This document shows, in pieces, positions 26,110 to 34,712 of a DNA stretch of 64,000 nt. Numbering within the stretch: position 1 is the stretch's first letter; each line of letters opens with the position of its first letter. The DNA comes from Parachlamydiales bacterium (GTDB lineage: Bacteria; Chlamydiota; Chlamydiia; Chlamydiales; SM23-39). A program made the position numbers and the translations under genes. The stretch spans positions 1 through 64,000 of the forward strand of contig JAFGFA010000003.1 in NCBI GenBank assembly GCA_016931275.1, written 5' to 3'. The notes under the pieces were generated by a model. That model made no database searches. It had not been told where the DNA came from and saw nothing but the letters and a program-made list of their open reading frames with translations.

Positions 26110-27898
26110 CCTACAATTGCTCGAGACATTTCCCAAAGATATCGGCGTCTATATCATGTATGATGAGCACAATCGAGTAATTTATGTCGGAAAATCCAAA
26201 AACATCCGTACCCGGGTAAGACAATACTTTTCCGATCATGATACTCGACCCCAAATCCGCTACTTACGCCAAGAAATTGTCCGTATAGAAACCATCGTCG
26301 TTAAAAATGAAAAAGAAGCGCTTATTTTAGAAAACAATCTCATAAAACAACACCAACCCAAATATAATCTTTTTTTAAAGGATGATAAAACGTATATATC
26401 CTTATTATTAACGACGCATAAGTGGCCCATGCTACGCATTGCTCGTTATAAAAACAGACTTCGAACAAAGGGAAAGTTTTTTGGCCCTTATACAAATGCA
26501 AAAGCAGCGAGACAAACACTCGATCTCATCTTGCGACTTTTCCCATTACGTCAATGTTCCGACCAAGAGATATTGAATAGAACGCGTCCTTGTCTTCTCT
26601 ATGACATGAAACGTTGTGTAGCCCCTTGCGTTGGGAAATGCACTCATGAAGAATACGATTCTTTAGTACAAAAAGCTTCTCTTATACTTCTCGGCAAGGA
26701 CAAATCAGTTGTCCGTTCTTTAAAAGAAGAGATGCAAAAAGCTTCTAAAGCCCTAGAATTCGAAAAAGCACAAGATCTTCTGGAAATGATTTATCATATT
26801 GAACATATCACACAAATGCAACATGTGGATAATCCCTTTGGGATGATGATCGACGCATTAGGACTTTACCGAGAAAATGATTCGGTGACATTGGCCCTTT
26901 TGAAATTCCGGGAAGGCAAACTTATTGGTGCGGAGCACTTTTCCTTTACCCATATTGCAGAGAGCGATGAAAACCTTCTTGAGAGTTTCCTGTTACAATA
27001 TTATAAAAACAACCTTCCCAAGATGATCGCCATCCCTCTCTCTTTATCCCATGCTGGCATATTAGAAGAAATGCTCTCTAAAACAGCGCAGCAGAAAATC
27101 TCTCTTATTTGTCCTAGAAAGGGCAAAAGAAAAGAGTTGGTCGAACTAGCTAGAAAAAATGCTATTGCGCAATTTTCCCGAGAAAAACAAAAGCAGTCAT
27201 TACAGGAAAAATATCTTCTATCACTTCAGGAAACTTTTGATTTAGTGCATTTTCCCCAAAAAATCATATGCTTCGACACTTCTCATATAGCCTATACCGA
27301 TCCGGTAGCAGCAATGGTCACATTTATTAACGGAAAAAATATACCAGCCCAGAGAAAATTATTTGTCATCAGAAATACGGAAAAAGGAGATATAGCAGCT
27401 CTTGAACATGTATTACAGCGCCATTTTGCTAAAAACGATCTTTGCGATCTTTTAATCGTCGACGGGGGAAGAGCGCAACTGAATATCGCCTTAAAAGTAT
27501 TTCAACAACTCGGTATCGCCTCAATTGACGTTTTAGGAATTGCTAAAGAAAAAGGCCGTCACGACAAAGGGTTAACACAGGAACACGTTTTTGTAGCACA
27601 TAAAAACCAACCTATTGTACTTCCAATTCATTCCCCTCTTTTATTTTTATTGCAAAATATCCGAGATGAAGCTCATCGAACAGCTATTTCCTTTCATCAG
27701 AAAAGGAGAGCAAAGAGAATGATGACGTCTTCTTTAGATATGTTAGAAGGAATTGGCCCCATCAAAAGAAAAAAACTATTAACACACTTTAAAAGTATGG
27801 AAAAGATTCAAAAGGCCTCCAAGGAAGACTTGGAGAAAATAGAGGTCCTAACAAAAAAAGATATAGAAAGACTGTTATCCTTCCATAAGAAGCGTTAG
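26102..27898 (+). CDS. uvrC: excinuclease ABC subunit C
   Basis: UvrC makes both incisions in nucleotide-excision repair. Domain order: GIY-YIG nuclease (GVYIMYDE...VIYVGKSKN), a cysteine cluster with CLLYDMKRC and CVAPCVGKC, the UVR motif, the RNase H-like 5' nuclease domain (CFDTSHI...DGGRAQL) and C-terminal helix-hairpin-helix repeats (LEGIGPIKRKKLL). The preferred ATG at 26102 overlaps the mutS stop by eight bases and yields 598 residues; a TTG at 26078 would extend it by eight residues. The end overlaps the convergent AmaP-like gene by 24 bases. Confidence 0.96.
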   Translation: MFDLQLLETFPKDIGVYIMYDEHNRVIYVGKSKNIRTRVRQYFSDHDTRPQIRYLRQEIVRIETIVVKNEKEALILENNLIKQHQPKYNLFLKDDKTYISLLLTTHKWPMLRIARYKNRLRTKGKFFGPYTNAKAARQTLDLILRLFPLRQCSDQEILNRTRPCLLYDMKRCVAPCVGKCTHEEYDSLVQKASLILLGKDKSVVRSLKEEMQKASKALEFEKAQDLLEMIYHIEHITQMQHVDNPFGMMIDALGLYRENDSVTLALLKFREGKLIGAEHFSFTHIAESDENLLESFLLQYYKNNLPKMIAIPLSLSHAGILEEMLSKTAQQKISLICPRKGKRKELVELARKNAIAQFSREKQKQSLQEKYLLSLQETFDLVHFPQKIICFDTSHIAYTDPVAAMVTFINGKNIPAQRKLFVIRNTEKGDIAALEHVLQRHFAKNDLCDLLIVDGGRAQLNIALKVFQQLGIASIDVLGIAKEKGRHDKGLTQEHVFVAHKNQPIVLPIHSPLLFLLQNIRDEAHRTAISFHQKRRAKRMMTSSLDMLEGIGPIKRKKLLTHFKSMEKIQKASKEDLEKIEVLTKKDIERLLSFHKKR

Positions 27899-28372
27899 TA
27901 TAATATCTTTCTGATATCCGCAATGTGTCGCCAGTTTCGAACAAATCTCTTTTTGTACTTTTGCAAAAAAATCTTCCTCTTCAATTTTCTGAGGCAACTT
28001 TAAGACTATTTCCAAACGTCCACGAGATAAAAGATGGACCGCGGCCGAAATATTCATATCACGATAGTTCTCATGAAAATAATCTCGTACCAACTTTTGA
28101 ACAATGTTTCGATCGATAAAATATGGAAAAAGACCCATTTTGATCTGCAAAAACAAAGAGCGCGAGAAAAAATAAAAAACTCCAAAACAAACGATCGCAA
28201 AGGACAGAAAAATAACGCCAACAAGAACTAAGATCTTGGGGTCGCTTTGGACAATGTGAATAATATGCTCAGAAAGGAGCGGGGAAAAAGGTAATAGCAA
28301 AAAAAGCCCCCCTACCAAGAAAAAAAACAGTATAAAAAGAAGAGCTAGAAATTCATTACTTCTGGTTAACAT
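27875..28372 (-). CDS. AmaP-like membrane anchor protein
   Basis: A 165-residue protein with two N-terminal membrane helices (about 10-35 and 45-70) and a C-terminal domain that resembles the Asp23 fold (NISAAVHLLSRGRLEIVLKLPQ). Similar two-helix proteins (AmaP) tether Asp23/Gls24-family proteins to the membrane in Gram-positive bacteria. The assignment rests on the direct partnership with the Asp23 gene upstream, which it overlaps by seven bases when the ATG at 28372 is used, and on this architecture. An ATG at 28384 would add four residues. A protein of this type is also known as a chlamydial hypothetical. Confidence 0.65.
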   Translation of the reverse strand: MLTRSNEFLALLFILFFFLVGGLFLLLPFSPLLSEHIIHIVQSDPKILVLVGVIFLSFAIVCFGVFYFFSRSLFLQIKMGLFPYFIDRNIVQKLVRDYFHENYRDMNISAAVHLLSRGRLEIVLKLPQKIEEEDFFAKVQKEICSKLATHCGYQKDIILTLLMEG

Positions 28373-28827
28373 CCATCGCCACAAAAATCATTATCGTTTT
28401 CAGAAACAAGAGCAGCTTGATGTTCTTCTTCCTGAGGCTCTAATTCTTGCATCAAATTTTTAAATATAACATGCACACAAGAAACATGAAGACCCGTCAA
28501 ATGAGAAATTTCCTCAACAAGCATCGTCTGTATTTCTTCCGCTTTTTGCGGAAGAGAAATGCCGTATTCCACATTAATTTCCACCTTAACAAATACAGAA
28601 TGATTTTTTTGATCCTGTTCCACATGAATCCCTTTCAATCTTTCCGAAGTATCCCTTCCCAAAAGATTATCGATAAGAGTATTAACAATTAAACTAATCC
28701 CTTCGACCCGCGCTATACAGCGCAGGACAATGGACTGAATCACGCGACTTTCGATATCGCGAATAAAAGTTGTTTCAGGAAGCTCAATTTCTTTCATATC
28801 TAATGCATCGACCTTCTTCTCAGCCAT
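28366..28827 (-). CDS. Asp23/Gls24 family envelope stress protein
   Basis: A 153-residue member of the Asp23 family, small cytoplasmic proteins that form envelope-associated networks under alkaline or cell-wall stress in Firmicutes. Seen: IRDIESRVIQSIVLRCIARVEG near the N-terminus (split here into the helix at about 23-44), the VFVKVEINVEYGISLPQKAEEIQ strand-helix and the VHVIFKN strand, all typical of the family. The C-terminus adds an acidic Gly/Cys tail. It precedes the AmaP-like gene and is divergent to the GYF-domain gene. Confidence 0.8.
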   Translation of the reverse strand: MAEKKVDALDMKEIELPETTFIRDIESRVIQSIVLRCIARVEGISLIVNTLIDNLLGRDTSERLKGIHVEQDQKNHSVFVKVEINVEYGISLPQKAEEIQTMLVEEISHLTGLHVSCVHVIFKNLMQELEPQEEEHQAALVSENDNDFCGDGC

Positions 28828-28903
28828 ATAGATTATCCTCCTTATAAAAATTGATCTTATTGTACCGCATTGCTATAATTTGTCAAAATCATAACTGCTT
28901 TTT

Positions 28904-29284
28904 ATGAATCTTTTTTTGACAATTATTTTATTATCTTTAGGATTTATTTCCGCACATATCGCCCAAAAAAGAGGGAAAAATCCCTATTTTTGGTTCATGA
29001 TCGGTTTTTTATTCGGCCTTCTCGGGATGGTTTTTTTGCTATTCAGCAAAAAGTCAAAAGTTTTTGATGAAAAACCTTTGCCTCCGGAAACATCTCTTCT
29101 CGCTTCCCTTCCAAAAGTTCTATGGTATTATCTGGATTCCCAAAATAAAACCTTAGGACCGATGAGCCTTCAAAAACTGCAAGAAGAATGGAATTTAGGA
29201 AAAATTAACCCCAATACCTACGTATGGACAGAAGACTTAGAAACCTGGAAACAACTTAAAGATATCGCAAATCTTACCAACTAG
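28904..29284 (+). CDS. membrane protein with GYF_2 domain
   Basis: A 126-residue protein with two N-terminal membrane helices (about 3-20 and 27-47) and a C-terminal GYF_2 (DUF4339) domain of about 50 residues containing [16 protein letters not shown] and the tryptophan-rich [15 protein letters not shown]_2 domains bind peptides or proline-rich ligands in many membrane proteins; the partner here is unknown. Its 3' end overlaps rpsN tail to tail by 11 bases. Confidence 0.8.
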   Translation: MNLFLTIILLSLGFISAHIAQKRGKNPYFWFMIGFLFGLLGMVFLLFSKKSKVFDEKPLPPETSLLASLPKVLWYYLDSQNKTLGPMSLQKLQEEWNLGKINPNTYVWTEDLETWKQLKDIANLTN

Positions 29285-29579
29285 CTTTAATAAGACCCGG
29301 AATTTCGCCTTTCCAAGCTAATTCTCTAAAACAAAGGCGTGACAATTTAAACTTGCGTAAATACCCACGGGAACGTCCGGTTAATATACAACGATTACGC
29401 TGACGTACCTTAGAAGAATTACGGGGAAGCTTATTAAGAGCATAGACAGCTTGCATTCTCTCTTCGTCACTTTTAGTCATGTCTGTAATAATTTTTTTTA
29501 AATGCTGCCGTTTTTCCCATTTTAGTTCCACCAATCGTCTTCTTTTTTGTGCTTTGATAATACTCGATTTTTTTGCCAT
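29274..29579 (-). CDS. rpsN: 30S ribosomal protein S14
   Basis: S14 is part of the 30S head. The 101-residue long form lacks the zinc CxxC motifs and carries the conserved C-terminal signature [16 protein letters not shown] and [17 protein letters not shown]. It is 15 bp downstream of rpmJ in the same direction, the same pair order as in Chlamydia. Confidence 0.97.
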   Translation of the reverse strand: MAKKSSIIKAQKRRRLVELKWEKRQHLKKIITDMTKSDEERMQAVYALNKLPRNSSKVRQRNRCILTGRSRGYLRKFKLSRLCFRELAWKGEIPGLIKASW

Positions 29580-29594
29580 ATCTCTTTTTCCTAT

Positions 29595-29732
29595 CTATTT
29601 TTTGCGAGCAGGACCTTTTTGTCTCTGCTTACGGTTGGGATCTTTTTTATTAATAACATAAAGTCGTCCTCTTCTTCGGACAATTTTATCTCCCTTAGAG
29701 GGATTTGCTTTTATAGAAGCACGAGTTTTCAT
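29595..29732 (-). CDS. rpmJ: 50S ribosomal protein L36 (zinc-independent type)
   Basis: A 45-residue gene too short for standard length cut-offs. The minus strand reads ATG-AAA-ACT with protein ends [10 protein letters not shown] and [11 protein letters not shown] and the core [20 protein letters not shown]. It lacks the four zinc ligands of the classical L36, matching the cysteine-free chlamydial form. It precedes rpsN. Confidence 0.93.
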   Translation of the reverse strand: MKTRASIKANPSKGDKIVRRRGRLYVINKKDPNRKQRQKGPARKK

Positions 29733-29889
29733 TGATAACCTTTATCTTCTTATAAGAGTAATGTTATATACCATCTTCCAAATCTTATCAATTAATTTTC
29801 AATAATGCATCTCATTTTGCACATACTTTCTCCGCTAACGTAAAAATCTTCCTGATTAAGAACCTTCTCTCTCTTAGTCACAACCAGTA

Positions 29890-29916
29890 TTGACAAAGGC
29901 TTTTAGAAATTATACT
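29890..29916 (+). promoter_or_regulatory. putative promoter upstream of rpmH
   Basis: TTGACA (29890-29895) and TATACT (29911-29916), a near-consensus pair with a short 15-base spacer, face rpmH. The match is good but the spacer is shorter than optimal and the distance to the gene is long. Confidence 0.4.
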
Positions 29917-29998
29917 CAGGCTATCCCTATACAAAAGCCATGGGTAACAGGATAAGGAATAAACTTAATTTAAAAAATACTTTTACAGAATAAGCCTA

Positions 29999-30020
29999 AG
30001 TCTGCACAAAAGTGCAGACT
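29999..30020. promoter_or_regulatory. perfect 9-bp hairpin in rpmH leader
   Basis: AGTCTGCAC (29999-30007), loop AAAA, GTGCAGACT (30012-30020): a perfect nine-base-pair stem with a tetraloop in the leader of rpmH. It is not followed by a T tract, so it is not a simple terminator. Its role is unknown; an autoregulatory or protein-binding site in a ribosomal protein leader is possible. Confidence 0.45.
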
Positions 30021-30243
30021 ACTACTAGAACAAAATCTAGACAATAGGAACGATACCTTTCAAGTTCTTAAGTTGACAGCCTCTTCCTAAAAAAGAAGTT
30101 TTTTCAGCACCATTTGATAAAAAACCTCCAAAAATAGAACCTATCTTTTCGTCTCTCTCGCAAGAAACAGCCAGATCTTCTTAAAAAACCTTGAAAGTTT
30201 TTCTCGTTTTTTTTATTTTTAAACTCATTGAAAAAGGATTTGT

Positions 30244-30378
30244 ATGAAAAGAACGTATCAACCATCCAAGCGACGTCGAAAAAAAAAGCATGGATTTCGT
30301 CTGCGCATGAGCACTAATAATGGTCAAAAAACATTAAAACGACGAAGACAAAAAGGACGTAAAGTTCTAACTGCGTGA
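30244..30378 (+). CDS. rpmH: 50S ribosomal protein L34
   Basis: A 44-residue highly basic protein, [19 protein letters not shown] at the start and KGRKVLTA at the end, the family signature. It overlaps rnpA by four bases (GTGA), the usual L34-RNase P protein pair, so both are translated from one message. Too short to be found by length-based gene finding. Confidence 0.97.
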   Translation: MKRTYQPSKRRRKKKHGFRLRMSTNNGQKTLKRRRQKGRKVLTA

Positions 30379-30710
30379 TAGATCAACGTTTCCCCAAATC
30401 AAACCGTCTTCTAAAAGCTCATCATTTTAAAGAATTATTTTTTGATAAAAAGAGATGGGAAGGTATTTTTATTCATATCGATTATGCTTCTAAAAAAGAT
30501 AGGACTCGTTTGGGGATTAGCGTTTCGAAAAAATTCGGCAAGGCTCATGAGCGTAATCGTTTTAAAAGAATCTCTCGAGAAGCTTTTCGATTAATTCACT
30601 GGCCCCCCGTTGACCTAAACGTTTCTCCTAAACCTACCGCAAGTACCGCATCTATGCACGATATCACCTCAGATTTTCAAACATTTATCCAAGAAGTATT
30701 TTCTGCTTAA
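30375..30710 (+). CDS. rnpA: ribonuclease P protein component
   Basis: RnpA is the protein subunit that helps the RNase P RNA mature tRNA 5' ends. The GTG start overlaps the rpmH stop. Seen: the N-terminal [14 protein letters not shown] segment and the conserved [13 protein letters not shown] motif that contacts RNA. It is 111 residues, normal for the family. The usual downstream yidD/yidC genes are absent; a dehydrogenase follows. Confidence 0.94.
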   Translation: MIDQRFPKSNRLLKAHHFKELFFDKKRWEGIFIHIDYASKKDRTRLGISVSKKFGKAHERNRFKRISREAFRLIHWPPVDLNVSPKPTASTASMHDITSDFQTFIQEVFSA

Positions 30711-30788
30711 ATCTTGTCTTTTCTATCATTTCCCTGTTGTTTCAAAAAAAAAATCTTTATATATCAAAGAAAAAACCTCAAAAAACCC

Positions 30789-31817
30789 ATGTCGCTTAAA
30801 ATTGCCTTTTTCAATACGAAATCTTACGACGAAGAATTTTTTACCAAGGTCAATGCCTCTTATCACTATGACCTACAATTTTTCAAAGAACATTTGAATC
30901 CCCGCACGGCGATTTTAGCACAAGGATGTGATGCCGTCTGTGCGTTTGTCAACGACGATTTAAGTCAAAAGACTCTTCAGATATTACAGCAAAACAAAAT
31001 TCCTATCATTGCCATGCGTTGCGCCGGGGTCAACAATGTCGATATAGAATTTGCCAAAAAAAATCATATGCATGTCCTCAATGTCCCCTCCTATTCTCCC
31101 TATGCCATTGCTGAACATGCTGTCGCCCTAATGCTCATCTTAAATCGAAAAATCCACCGAGCGCACATGCGCGTCCACGAAGGAAATTTCTCTCTGGAAG
31201 GACTGCTAGGATTCGACATGCACGGAAAGACTGTCGGCATCCTCGGAACAGGAAAAATTGGAACGGCGACTGCAAGAATTCTTCTCGGGATGGGCTGTGA
31301 AGTACTCGGTTTTGATAAAGAACCGAATACAACCTGCAAGGAAATGGGAGTTCACTACGTCGATCTAACAACTCTTCTAAATCGTTCGGATATCCTCTCC
31401 CTGCACGCTCCTCTCTCTAAATCCACCTATCACTTAATTAATGAAAAAACAATCCAACAGATGAAAAAAGGAGTAATGCTTATTAACACCAGTCGTGGAG
31501 CTGTCATCGACACTATTGCCGTTATTGAAGCTTTAAAAAAAGGACAAATCGGATATTTGGGGCTCGATGTTTACGAAGAGGAAGACCTCCTCTTTTTTGA
31601 AGATTTTTCTCAAGAGATCATTCAGGATGATGTGTTCGCCCGACTGTTAACATTTCCAAATGTCGTGATCACCACGCATCAAGGATTTTTTACCAAGGAA
31701 GCTTTGGAGGCCATTGCCCATACAACTCTAGAAAATATCCACCAATGCGTCACAGAAAAAAAATGTAACAACGATGTCTGCTCCCAGCACTGTCCCGCAA
31801 AGCCAGCAATCCGCTGA
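30789..31817 (+). CDS. ldhA: D-2-hydroxyacid dehydrogenase, D-lactate dehydrogenase-like
   Basis: An NAD-dependent enzyme of the D-isomer hydroxyacid family, most like fermentative D-lactate dehydrogenase (pyruvate to D-lactate). The NAD-binding GTGKIG lies in the middle, the catalytic Arg is in INTSRGAVIDT, the Glu in the LDVYEEE segment and the His in TTHQGFF. The LHAPLSKSTYHLI and RCAGVNNVD segments also match. The ATG at 30789 gives 342 residues and starts MSLKIAFFNTKSYD; an upstream ATG at 30714 adds 25 atypical residues. Lactate dehydrogenase is uncommon in Chlamydiaceae, so the exact substrate is inferred. Confidence 0.88.
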   Translation: MSLKIAFFNTKSYDEEFFTKVNASYHYDLQFFKEHLNPRTAILAQGCDAVCAFVNDDLSQKTLQILQQNKIPIIAMRCAGVNNVDIEFAKKNHMHVLNVPSYSPYAIAEHAVALMLILNRKIHRAHMRVHEGNFSLEGLLGFDMHGKTVGILGTGKIGTATARILLGMGCEVLGFDKEPNTTCKEMGVHYVDLTTLLNRSDILSLHAPLSKSTYHLINEKTIQQMKKGVMLINTSRGAVIDTIAVIEALKKGQIGYLGLDVYEEEDLLFFEDFSQEIIQDDVFARLLTFPNVVITTHQGFFTKEALEAIAHTTLENIHQCVTEKKCNNDVCSQHCPAKPAIR

Positions 31818-31945
31818 AATTTTCTCTTCTTTAGGATCAAAAATATGCAATTTTCCATATTTTTATATATATTCCTGCCTCATTCAATATTTGCTCCAAA
31901 ACTCAAAGCTATACTACAATAAAAGCTACCTTTTGCAAAAAAATT

Positions 31946-32404
31946 ATGTCATTTCTACCAACCATTATCTACCGAAGACGTAAGGAAAACAAAAAAAAGT
32001 GCTCCTTAAAAGGTCTTGAAGGAAAAAAAGAGTTTTCTTTTTTTTCCTATCCAAAGGAACCTCTTCCCGATATAAGTTCCTATATTTTATTGACTATCGA
32101 TGCGCCTCTTCTCTCGATAGAAGATCGCCATAAAGGACTATTGCTCCTTGACGCCTCATGGCATTTTGCGGCAATTATGGAAAAAAAGGTGCTTCAAAAA
32201 AATCCTATTGAAAAAAGAAGCCTTCCTCCTCAATTTATAACGGCCTATCCACGATATCAAACAGACTGTTCCGATCCCAAGCGAGGACTAGCCTCTATTG
32301 AAGCAATATTTCTGGCATATTATATCACAAAAAGAGATACTTCTTTTCTTCTTGACAATTATCATTGGAAAGAAAAATTTTTAACAATCAATTCCTTGGA
32401 ATAA
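31946..32404 (+). CDS. Tsr3-like aminocarboxypropyltransferase-related protein
   Basis: A 152-residue protein whose core resembles Tsr3/DUF367 proteins, SPOUT-fold enzymes that transfer the aminocarboxypropyl group of SAM to an rRNA nucleotide. The LLLDASWHFA segment corresponds to the family's D-C/A-S-W, and FITAYPRYQTDCSDPKRGLASIEAIFLAYYI corresponds to the SAM-loop with the L-S/A-(x)-E-A motif. It is short and lacks the usual N-terminal extension. In bacteria such proteins are known in some phyla only. Function is inferred from these motifs. Confidence 0.55.
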   Translation: MSFLPTIIYRRRKENKKKCSLKGLEGKKEFSFFSYPKEPLPDISSYILLTIDAPLLSIEDRHKGLLLLDASWHFAAIMEKKVLQKNPIEKRSLPPQFITAYPRYQTDCSDPKRGLASIEAIFLAYYITKRDTSFLLDNYHWKEKFLTINSLE

Positions 32405-32407
32405 CAG

Positions 32408-33724
32408 ATGATTACCATGTGGTTTCATATTCTTAGCCGTATTAACAATTTTATTTGGGGCTATATAGCTTTTGCGATCGTCATCGGATTAGGGCTCTAT
32501 TTCACTGTTCGGTCTAAAACATTTCAACTACGTCATTTTCCCTCTATTTGGAAGCATTTTTATAATTCCTTCTCAAACAATAGTTCTTCTGAGGAAGGCA
32601 CACATCCGATTAAAGTCCTCTTTACCGCCATTGGTGGGAGTATTGGCATCGGCAATATTGTCGGCATCTGCACCGCCATCCAGATAGGAGGTCCCGGAGC
32701 GCTTTTTTGGACTTGGGTCGCCGGATTCTTGGGCATGCTACTACAATACTCCGAAGTTTTTCTTGGCATGAAATACCGCGTGCGCAACCCTGACGGAAGT
32801 TTTGATGGAGGACCTATGTACTTCCTTCAAAAGGCTTTTATCAAATCCAAATGGATTCACCTATTTGTCGCTATTTTGCTATGCATCTATGGCGTGGAAC
32901 TATTTATGTTTAATGTGATTACCGATAGTATTTCCGTCAATTGGCATATTCCCCGTATTACCGTCATCGCCTCAATTCTGGCTCTGTTCTTTCTTACAGT
33001 CCAGGGAGGATTTGCCCGCATCACGAAAGTATGCACAACCATTGTTCCTATTTTTCTAATAGTATACATAGGAATGTGCGGCTGGATCCTTTGTAAAAAT
33101 TATTCGATCCTCCCCCATACTTTTGCTCTTATTTTTCAAGGGGCCTTTACTTCTCAAGGAGCATTGGGAGGCTTTGCCGGAAGCAGTATTCTCTTAACGA
33201 TTTCCATGGGGCTATCCAGAGGAGCCTATGCAGGCGACTTAGGCATTGGCTATAATTCGATTATTCACTGCCAGACCAATTCGAAATCTCCCAATACACA
33301 AGCTCTATTAACCATGATGGGTATTTTCATCAATACGTTTATTCTATGCACCTTAAGCACCATGCTTGTTTTGTTGACAGATACTTGGACACAGCCTATC
33401 GACATTACTTTAATGATCCAGTCCGCTCTGGCACAATATTTTCCTTATATGACTTTTTTTATGCCTCTTTTCTTATTTCTTCTCGGTTATTTAACGATTA
33501 TTACCTACTACTTCGTTGGCAGTAAATGCGCTTATTTTATCTCTCCCCGTTATGGGAAAAAAATATATTTAGTTTATGCCCTCTGCATTTCCCCGATCTT
33601 TGCATTTGTCAATCCGACACAGGTATTTACGATTATGTCCTTGGCAGGAGCATTACTGCTAACCATTAATTTCCTTGGAATATTTCGTTTGCGAAAAGAA
33701 GTGCAATTCCATGTTGAAAATTAA
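32408..33724 (+). CDS. AgcS family alanine/glycine:cation symporter
   Basis: A 438-residue protein with about ten membrane helices, matching the Na+- or H+-coupled alanine/glycine symporters. The family hallmarks GLGLYFTVRSKTFQLRHF (residues 26-43), GGSIGIGNIVGICTAIQIGGPGA and WTWVAGFLGMLLQYSEVFLGMKYR are visible, as is the ILLTISMGLSRGAYAGDLGIG motif. It probably supplies amino acids from the host. It is the last of three plus-strand genes before a small hypothetical gene; three bases separate it from the Tsr3-like gene. Confidence 0.93.
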   Translation: MITMWFHILSRINNFIWGYIAFAIVIGLGLYFTVRSKTFQLRHFPSIWKHFYNSFSNNSSSEEGTHPIKVLFTAIGGSIGIGNIVGICTAIQIGGPGALFWTWVAGFLGMLLQYSEVFLGMKYRVRNPDGSFDGGPMYFLQKAFIKSKWIHLFVAILLCIYGVELFMFNVITDSISVNWHIPRITVIASILALFFLTVQGGFARITKVCTTIVPIFLIVYIGMCGWILCKNYSILPHTFALIFQGAFTSQGALGGFAGSSILLTISMGLSRGAYAGDLGIGYNSIIHCQTNSKSPNTQALLTMMGIFINTFILCTLSTMLVLLTDTWTQPIDITLMIQSALAQYFPYMTFFMPLFLFLLGYLTIITYYFVGSKCAYFISPRYGKKIYLVYALCISPIFAFVNPTQVFTIMSLAGALLLTINFLGIFRLRKEVQFHVEN

Positions 33725-33797
33725 AAGAATTTTAGCTATTTCATTTCGATAAAAAATAGCACATAATAGACATTATAAATTATAAATAAGGAGAAAA

Positions 33798-33989
33798 ATG
33801 ATGAGTATACAACAAACTCAAGAGCTCAGACAAGTTTCATTACCTTTTGACAAAGTAGTTTCTTCTGAAAGACCTTCTTTAACACCTGAAGACCAGAAAA
33901 CTAAAGCACTAGCAATCTTGTTGATGCTAAATTTTTCTTTTGCTTGGGTTAACCAGCCTGGGGACCAGCCTGGGGATTTAAATAATTAA
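33798..33989 (+). CDS. small hypothetical protein with QPGD tandem
   Basis: A 63-residue protein with a strong AAGGAG site before the ATG, so probably real. It has a polar N-terminus, a short hydrophobic stretch (ALAILLMLNFSFAW) and a C-terminus with a duplicated QPGD (encoded by a 12-base direct repeat). No family is recognised. It stops four bases into the convergent tdk gene. Confidence 0.5.
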   Translation: MMSIQQTQELRQVSLPFDKVVSSERPSLTPEDQKTKALAILLMLNFSFAWVNQPGDQPGDLNN

Positions 33990-34621
33990 ACCTCTGAATG
34001 TATAAAAGCCTTTTGTTTCTCTGCTTTCTTAGAGTCTTGTAACGCTTCATGATAGCATCGATAGCAGGTAGGAAAATACATCTCTTCTGTTCCCAATTGG
34101 ATAGAAGGTCCTTCTATTGTTGCGACGCCTCCTACATGGCGTAAGTTCATCGTTGCTTTTTTGTTACAATAGTGACAGGTGGTTTTTACTTCCTCAATTG
34201 TATCAGCCATCTCCAGTAATCTTTTCGATCCCTCAAAAAGATTGGATTTAAAATCACTGCGCAGCCCATAACATATCACAGGAATGTTCAGCTCTATAGT
34301 CACCCGACGTAGCTGATCCACCATTTTTTTACTAATAAATTGCGCCTCATCCACTAAAATACAACTGATCCCTTGAAACTCTTCAAAATTCAAAATAGAC
34401 TCAAAATTAACCAGCAAATCGGCTTTTCTTTGAAGTCCTGCGCGAGATTTGATATATTCTTTTCCGAATCGATTATCAATTTCCGGCTTTATCAAATAAA
34501 CTCTTTTTCCCTGTAATTCATAATTATGAGCTACAGCTAATAAGTTCAATGTTTTGGCACTTCCCATGGCTCCGTAACGAAAGTATAACTTTGCCGTAGC
34601 CTGCCGATTTTTTCCCAACAT
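33986..34621 (-). CDS. tdk: thymidine kinase
   Basis: Tdk phosphorylates thymidine for salvage into dTTP. The 211-residue protein has the P-loop GAMGSAKT at 17-24, the Walker B-like DEAQFI, the lasso region with GLRSDF and zinc cysteines in TCHYCNKKA and CYRC. It is the first gene of the minus-strand block before the haemagglutinin-like gene. An intact tdk next to imported nucleotides suggests salvage of host thymidine. Confidence 0.93.
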   Translation of the reverse strand: MLGKNRQATAKLYFRYGAMGSAKTLNLLAVAHNYELQGKRVYLIKPEIDNRFGKEYIKSRAGLQRKADLLVNFESILNFEEFQGISCILVDEAQFISKKMVDQLRRVTIELNIPVICYGLRSDFKSNLFEGSKRLLEMADTIEEVKTTCHYCNKKATMNLRHVGGVATIEGPSIQLGTEEMYFPTCYRCYHEALQDSKKAEKQKAFIHSEV

Positions 34622-34712
34622 AGAAAAATTCTCCCTTTAAATTTTCTTTTCTAAAAAAGACTAGTAGAAATGTTTTTTTTATAAAAGAAGAACATGATGC
34701 GTTCTCGAAAAC

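Larger units (their letters stand above)
29733..30243. other. rpmJ/rpmH divergent intergenic region with hairpin
   Basis: Roughly 510 bases between the divergent rpmJ and rpmH. It contains the promoter-like pair and the nine-base-stem hairpin listed separately; a second, shorter hairpin (CTAGA/TCTAG) follows near 30025-30041. No gene longer than a few codons is supported. The rpmH leader would be about 320 nt if the promoter at 29890 is used. Confidence 0.6.

Noticed and set aside
29733-30243. tmRNA, RNase P RNA or SRP RNA gene in the rpmH leader
   Set aside because: None of the conserved sequence signatures of these RNAs is present; only simple hairpins were seen.
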